This document shows, piece after piece, positions 59,890-64,000 of a DNA stretch of 64,000 bases; the stretch's first letter is position 1, and the number at the start of each line of letters is the position of its first letter. Origin of the DNA: Micromonospora peucetia (lineage in GTDB: Bacteria > Actinomycetota > Actinomycetes > Mycobacteriales > Micromonosporaceae); NCBI RefSeq assembly GCF_900091625.1, contig NZ_FMIC01000001.1, positions 32,222 through 96,221 of the forward strand. Direction: 5' to 3'. A program made the translations under genes and the position numbers. A model generated the notes under the pieces. That model worked only from the letters and a program-made list of their open reading frames with translations, was not told where the DNA came from and did not search any database.

Positions 59890-61184
59890 ACCTGTAGACG
59901 CTGCGCGGGGTGGCAGATATTCAGCGCGTGCCGAGCGAGGTCCTCGGCGCCCTCGATGGCGGTGTCCCGGGCGGCGGCCACGGCCTGGCGAAGCTGAGCA
60001 CGCCGCGCCATGGCGGCCATGTCCATCACCGTGCCGGCGCGGGCGTGCAGCGCGTCGACGTCGTCCTGGGCGGCCTCCAGCAGCGCCACGGCGTGCGCGA
60101 GCAGCCCCTCGATCACTAGGAGCGCCACCGGCAGGTACGGCTCCCGCGCGACAGCACGCTCCCGGCCGCCCAGGGGCGCCAGGTCGAACTCCGCCCGGTC
60201 GTACGTGCGGCCCAGCCGGGTCCGCTCCTCCATCGACAGGCGGCGGCCCTGAGCGGTGCGCTCCATCCACTCCAGGGCCTCCGCGCGGGCCCAGCAGCCG
60301 GTGACGGTGCGCGGCTGGCAGCCGGCCAGCTCGGCGGTACGCAGCCGCCCCGGACGGGTGATCCGGGCGTTGGCGTCCACGGCCAGCACGCCGGCGACGC
60401 GGGCCAGCACCGACGGACGACCACGCTTCGACGCCTTCGCCGACGCCTGGCGGGCCAGCAGATCGGCCAGGTGCACCACCGCACGCCCACGGCGACGGCC
60501 GTCAGCGAACGCCTCGATGACCTCCCGCAGTCGCTGCACCCACGCGGTCAGCTCCGCCACCCGCTGCTCAGCCTCGGTGATCTCGACCATCTGGCCGAAG
60601 CGGGCCTCCACCGCGACCCGCTCCGCCTGGACGACGGCCGCCGCGGTGGCCTGCTCGGCCTCCTGCTCTAGGGCGAACTCCTCGCGGATAGCCGCCAGCC
60701 ACGAGTAGCCACACAGCCAGCACGCCGGCGACGGCTCCCACTCACCACACGCCGCACAGCCCTCCACAACGTCGTCGACGTCGTCGAGCACCCCGGCGCG
60801 TAGCTCGGTCGCCTGGCGGCGCTCTTCCCGCTCCGTGCGGCTGCGCCAGCATGGAATGCACAGCGGTTCCGACCCGGCGCCGTCACGGGGCAGGCCCTGC
60901 GTGTCCCGGCCCGCACTGGCGCAGGACGCGCACGGCGTCTGCACACCGGTCGGATACACCGGCCGCCGACGAGCACCCGCCGGAGCGACCAGCCGGGCCT
61001 GCCCGGTTCGGGTCGTCTCCACCAACAGGGCGGGCCGGGCCAGGTGCACCGTGCAGCGGTCGCGGCCGGGAGCGGCCAGCACCGCCGACCGACAGCGGCG
61101 CAGACCGGGCAGTGCCCGGTCGCGGCCACCCGGTCGGCGGACAGCAGGGTCACGTTCGGTGCCGTCATCATCGCGGCACCGCAA
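59886..61184 (-). CDS. Cys-rich zinc-binding protein with long helix, N-terminus frameshifted
   Basis: About 400 residues are clearly coding: CASCASAGRD, CIPCWRS, CAACGEWEPSPACWLCGY as zinc-site pairs, then a long helical region and KRGRPSVLARVAGVLAV. The start is unclear. In another frame ATG at about 61168 gives MTAPNVTLLSADRVAATGHCPVC, which looks like the true N-terminus. One frameshift between about 61080 and 61100 would join it to AVLAAPGRDRCTVHL. It may be a replication or regulatory protein of the element; I cannot assign a family. Confidence 0.5.
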   Translation of the reverse strand: MRCRDDDGTERDPAVRRPGGRDRALPGLRRCRSAVLAAPGRDRCTVHLARPALLVETTRTGQARLVAPAGARRRPVYPTGVQTPCASCASAGRDTQGLPRDGAGSEPLCIPCWRSRTEREERRQATELRAGVLDDVDDVVEGCAACGEWEPSPACWLCGYSWLAAIREEFALEQEAEQATAAAVVQAERVAVEARFGQMVEITEAEQRVAELTAWVQRLREVIEAFADGRRRGRAVVHLADLLARQASAKASKRGRPSVLARVAGVLAVDANARITRPGRLRTAELAGCQPRTVTGCWARAEALEWMERTAQGRRLSMEERTRLGRTYDRAEFDLAPLGGRERAVAREPYLPVALLVIEGLLAHAVALLEAAQDDVDALHARAGTVMDMAAMARRAQLRQAVAAARDTAIEGAEDLARHALNICHPAQRLQV

Positions 61185-61286
61185 TCACGGCAGGATCAGG
61201 CGAGGGGACTGGGCGCGCACAGGTGTCGCCGCGACACGCAGAGAAGGTGTCGAGAGACAACAGTGCACCCAGCCCGGAGGTGGGTG

Positions 61287-61368
61287 CTATGGTGTCCTCC
61301 GAGCTTGTGAAGAGCCTCAAACCCTCACCGCGGCCAAACGAGAGGGGTTTGGGGCTCTGTTTTTTTTG
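61287..61368 (+). promoter_or_regulatory. second attenuator-like leader: short frame plus terminator
   Basis: After a GCACCC/GGGTGC dyad and a TATGGT-like box, a short frame starts MVSSELVKSL at ATG 61289. It runs into the hairpin GAGCCTCAAACCCTC / GAGGGGTTTGGGGCTC (61312-61357) followed by eight Ts. The hairpin loop has GGCCAAACG, as does the one at 57650. No plus-strand gene follows nearby. The stretch 61369-61624 shows no gene. Confidence 0.45.
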
Positions 61369-61624
61369 TGGAGTTAGGGGTTGAGCGCTGGCGCTCCCTC
61401 AAGATCAGATCGGGGTTATAACCCGTGGATCTTACGGCGACATTCGATCGCTCAGGGAGCCAACACGCGCCGAAACCAGGGATCCCCGGGGATCCTGTGT
61501 AGACTCCACCGCAAATATGGAATACCATCACGAGCCGGGCGGCATTTGCGGCAAAGAAAATCTGAATACATGCAGCCGAATGGCGCCCGGTCAATCGGGC
61601 CGCCCATTCGCGCGCCTTGAATGG

Positions 61625-61878
61625 TCACTTGGGCCGGTGAATGGTGTCGCAGTAGACCGCGGTGCCGTCTCCGTCGTGGGCGTACAGCTCGCCGTAGCGG
61701 TCGGCCGGCCCTCAACAGCGTCGAGCAGCCGCTGCGCCTGGCGGCAGCGGCGTCGAGGGTGTCGGCGGTGAAGTAGGTGACGGCCTGGGGGTTGTCGGGC
61801 TCCGGGTCCGGTGACGACGTCGAGGCGGTACTCGTTGGTGGCGCCGGTGACGTAGATGGCGAAGAGGCGGCGGGTCAT
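61625..61878 (-). pseudogene. small gene readable only with frameshifts
   Basis: From ATG 61878 the sequence reads TRRLFAIYVTGATNEYRLDV, then in a second frame PEPDNPQAVTYFTADTLDAA, then back to QAQRLLDAVEG, and finally in the third frame DRYGELYAHDGDGTAVYCD to a TGA. The pieces join into a plausible protein of about 84 residues. Either the gene is broken or the sequence has indel errors. Confidence 0.5.
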
Positions 61879-61944
61879 CGGGCCACCGCCTCGGGGTGTG
61901 GGGGCCGACGTAGCCAATCGCCGTGGTGGTCACGGTCATGGCGA

Positions 61945-62085
61945 TCACCTGACCCAGATCGCCAGGGCGGCGGTGACGGCGCGCCGCGTACCGCCAGTAC
62001 AGCGGTTACCGCCCGGGCGATGGCCCGGTACTTGGTGCGGACGGTGCGCGAGAGCCACCAGAGCTCGCGGCGCGGGTCAGCGGAA
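61945..62085 (-). pseudogene. small membrane protein, frame disturbed
   Basis: The frame contains DDSADPRRELWWLSRTVRTK and YRAIARAVTAVLA. A one-base shift then continues as RRAVTAALAIWVR to TGA 61945. It would be a small protein with one hydrophobic segment. The start is not visible because of the likely indel. Confidence 0.35.
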
Positions 62086-62671
62086 TCATCTGCGGAACTT
62101 GCTCGGCGTCACCGCGGCGAGGCGGGTGAGCACGTCCTGGGCGTCGTCGGCGTCGGCGTAGGCCACGAAGCCGAAGTCGCCGCCGAGGCGCGGCGGAGGC
62201 CATCAGCAGCAGCACCACGGCGGTCAGCACCACGGCGGTCGTCGTCGCGCCGGTGACGAGGGCTGCGGTGGGGAGGTGGCCGCTGGCTCCGGCGCCGCCG
62301 AGCACTGCCAGGCCGGCGCCGAGCAGTACGCCGGCCATCTGCAGGTAGCCCGACGCTTGGGGTCGACGCGGTACAGCTCGGCCGCACGGTGGCGATCTCG
62401 GCGTCTAGGGCTGCGGTGGCGGTGCCTCGGCCGCAGCGGAGCGTGGGCTCCGGCGCGAGCGAGGATCTCCAGCTCACTGAAGTCGCTGTCGGTGGTGCCG
62501 CAGCCGGTGCAGCGGAGGTGCTGTTGGCGAGGCTGGTAGAGATCTCCACCAGCACCGCGAAGGCGCCTGCGGTCGGGATCTGGAAGTGCGGCGCGGGCCG
62601 TACGGGCTGCGCGGCTCGTAGGTGCTGGCGTACGCGACGCCGAGGTAGGTCGACTCTCCGGGATCAGGCAC
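62086..62671 (-). pseudogene. zinc-ribbon membrane protein, multiple frameshifts
   Basis: GTG 62671 opens PDPGESTYLGVAYASTYEP. Other frames continue it as FQIPTAGAFAVLVEI, then YQPRQQHLRCTGCGTTDSDF, AELYRVDPKRRA, MAGVLLGAGLAVLGGAG, TAVVLTAVVLLLMAS, and finally GGDFGFVAYADADDAQDVLT before TGA at 62086. The composite has one CxxC site and two membrane helices. At least four indels are needed. The GTG overlaps the end of the 63194 gene. Confidence 0.5.
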
Positions 62672-63194
62672 GATGAGGGTGCTCCTCTGGTTCGTTGTGG
62701 GCTGGATGGGTGGCGGGCGGCCCCGGGCTGTAGGAGGCAGGGGGCCGCCCGCGCGGCGTTATCGGCTGGTGGGTCGTACAGAACGGAGTCGGGGCGCGGT
62801 ACACCTCGCGGCGGCAGGAGTCGTCGTAGCCGCACCAGCTCCACGGGGCGTCACTCGGGCGCAGCGGGGTGACGCGGGTGTCGGCGAGGATCTGCGCGGC
62901 TCGTCGCTCCAGTCGATGCCGGTGGCGATCGCCGCGGCGGCGGCCTCGTCGATGTGGCGGGCGCACAGTCGGTGTGCCAGGGCGAGGCCGCTGGGCAGGT
63001 GCACGAGGCTGTAGCGGCCGTCGAGGCGCTGCCCGTCGTCGACGGTGACGTGCACGGCCAGGCCCGGCGCGACGGCCAGCCGGTGACGATCATCTGGCTG
63101 ACGCGGGGCTGGTCGGCGGCGTCGGTGTCGCTGACCTGAAGGCGGACGGGGATGGTGACCGGGGTGGTGGTGGTGCGGGTCTGGTGGTCGTCAT
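62664..63194 (-). pseudogene. hypothetical gene with frameshifts
   Basis: Pieces in three frames join into one protein of about 175 residues: TTTRPAPPPP, VTIPVRLQVSDTDAADQPRV, VHVTVDDGQRLDGRYSLVHL, ALAHRLCARHIDEAAAAAIA, AAQILADTRVTPLRP, WSWCGYDDSCRREVY. The last piece is intact to TGA 62664. No family is recognised. It sits between the ftsK-like gene and the zinc-ribbon gene. Confidence 0.5.
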
Positions 63195-63215
63195 GGCGGA
63201 GGTCTCCTGTCCTGG

Positions 63216-64000
63216 TTAGCGGCGGGTGCCGCTGCGGAAGGGCAGCACCGTGGCGTCGGTGCTGTCGTCGGGCTCGGTGGCCGGCTGGCCGCCGAGTGCG
63301 GTGAGCAGGTCGGGCAGCTCGTCGGGGCGGATGAGGACGTCGCGGGCCTTGGAGCCTTGGCGGGGCCGACGATGCGCAGGTCGGCGAGGGTGTCCATGAG
63401 GCGGCCGGCTTTGGCGAAGCCGATGCGCAGCTTGCGTTGCAGCATCGAGGTCGACCCGAACTGGCTGGTGACGATCAGTTCGATGGCCTCGCGCAGCAGG
63501 GCCCGCTCGTCGGCGTCGAGGTCGTCGAGCGCCGTGGTGTCCACCGTCGGCCCGGCAGGGGTGGTGGCGGCCGGCGGCACGGCGGAGGTCGCGGCGGCCG
63601 GCTGAGCGCTGGCCTGGGTACGCCAGTGGTCGACGACGGCGGCGACCGGCGTCGGACACCCAGGCGCCCTGGATCCGGATCGGGGTGGACGCGCCCATCG
63701 GCAGGTACAGGCCGTCGCCCTTGCCGAGCAGTTTCTCGGCGCCGGGCTGGTCGATGATGACCCGGGAGTCGATCAGGGAGCTGGTGGCGAACGCGAGGCG
63801 GGACGGCACGTTGGCCTTGATCAGTCCGGTGACCACGTCCACGGAGGGGCGTTGGGTGGCCAGGACCAGGTGGATGCCGGCGGCGCGGGCGAGCTGGGTG
63901 ATCCGCACGACGGAGTCTTCGACGTCGCGGGGGGCGACCATCATCAGGGTCGGCCAGCTCGTCGACGATGACCACCAGGTACGGGTACGGCTCCAGGGTC
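63216..64000 (-). pseudogene. ftsK: FtsK/SpoIIIE-type DNA translocase, C-terminal part, frameshifted and cut by the window edge
   Basis: The right edge reads [13 protein letters not shown] (Walker B), then after a one-base insertion [54 protein letters not shown] and [11 protein letters not shown], all FtsK motor motifs. In another frame [20 protein letters not shown] and [19 protein letters not shown] form the gamma winged helix. At least three indels (near 63365, 63640 and 63945) are needed. The gamma domain means a chromosome-type FtsK rather than a TraB-type plasmid pump. Confidence 0.8.

Overview
The window is high-GC actinobacterial DNA. GTG/TTG starts, ATGA/GTGA gene overlaps, an actinobacterial-type conjugation block with SCO6880, DUF6668 and DUF4913-like proteins, and an IstA/IstB element of actinobacterial type all fit. 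A Micromonosporaceae host is plausible, but the genus cannot be fixed from sequence alone. Relaxase and MobC genes, a complete type IV secretion set, a replication-initiator-like protein, parA/parB with palindromic sites, a tyrosine recombinase beside a dif-like site, toxin-antitoxin pairs and an FtsK-type translocase together suggest a large conjugative plasmid or integrative conjugative element rather than core chromosome. No rRNA gene and no ordinary full-length tRNA gene was seen.

Layout. 0-13 kb: mobilization (relaxase, MobC, candidate oriT), a peptidoglycan hydrolase and lipoprotein on the minus strand, then a tightly coupled plus-strand conjugation operon (DUF6668, pilin-like, VirB8/TcpC-like, VirB6-like, SCO6880, VirB4, VirD4/TraG, DUF4913). 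13.1-13.25 kb: a small RNA gene carrying the 3' half of a tRNA followed by the 5' half, flanked by a promoter-like -10 box and a strong terminator. 13.7-18.4 kb: winged-helix replication-like protein with upstream repeats, an antitoxin/zeta-toxin pair, a decayed HTH gene, an AlbA/Schlafen-type ATP-binding protein and a transposase remnant. 18.5-21.6 kb: an IS21-family element that split an NYN-domain gene, leaving a 6-bp target duplication. 21.8-29.2 kb: regulators, secreted and lipoprotein genes, small membrane proteins, and the tyrosine recombinase with its inverted-arm site.

29.3-33.5 kb holds a compact RiPP-like locus: a MFS exporter and ArsR-like repressor diverge from a 23-codon precursor ending in Cys, then a terminator, a radical SAM/SPASM maturase and an EpiD-like cysteine decarboxylase. 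33.5-37.7 kb holds an IS256 fragment and several uncharacterised genes. 37.8-54.2 kb is a complete type I-E CRISPR-Cas locus in the order array 1 (23 repeats), cas3, a small extra gene, cas8e, cas11, cas7, cas5, cas6e, cas1, cas2, array 2 (86 repeats). The arrays together hold 107 spacers.

54.3-64 kb: parA/parB with two copies of a 14-bp palindrome, a PIN-domain toxin-antitoxin pair, small proteins, two attenuator-like leaderless peptide/terminator units, a minus-strand run of zinc-ribbon and coiled-coil proteins, and finally three small genes and a partial ftsK that all need several frameshifts to read. The last 2.4 kb is therefore either poorly sequenced or decaying.
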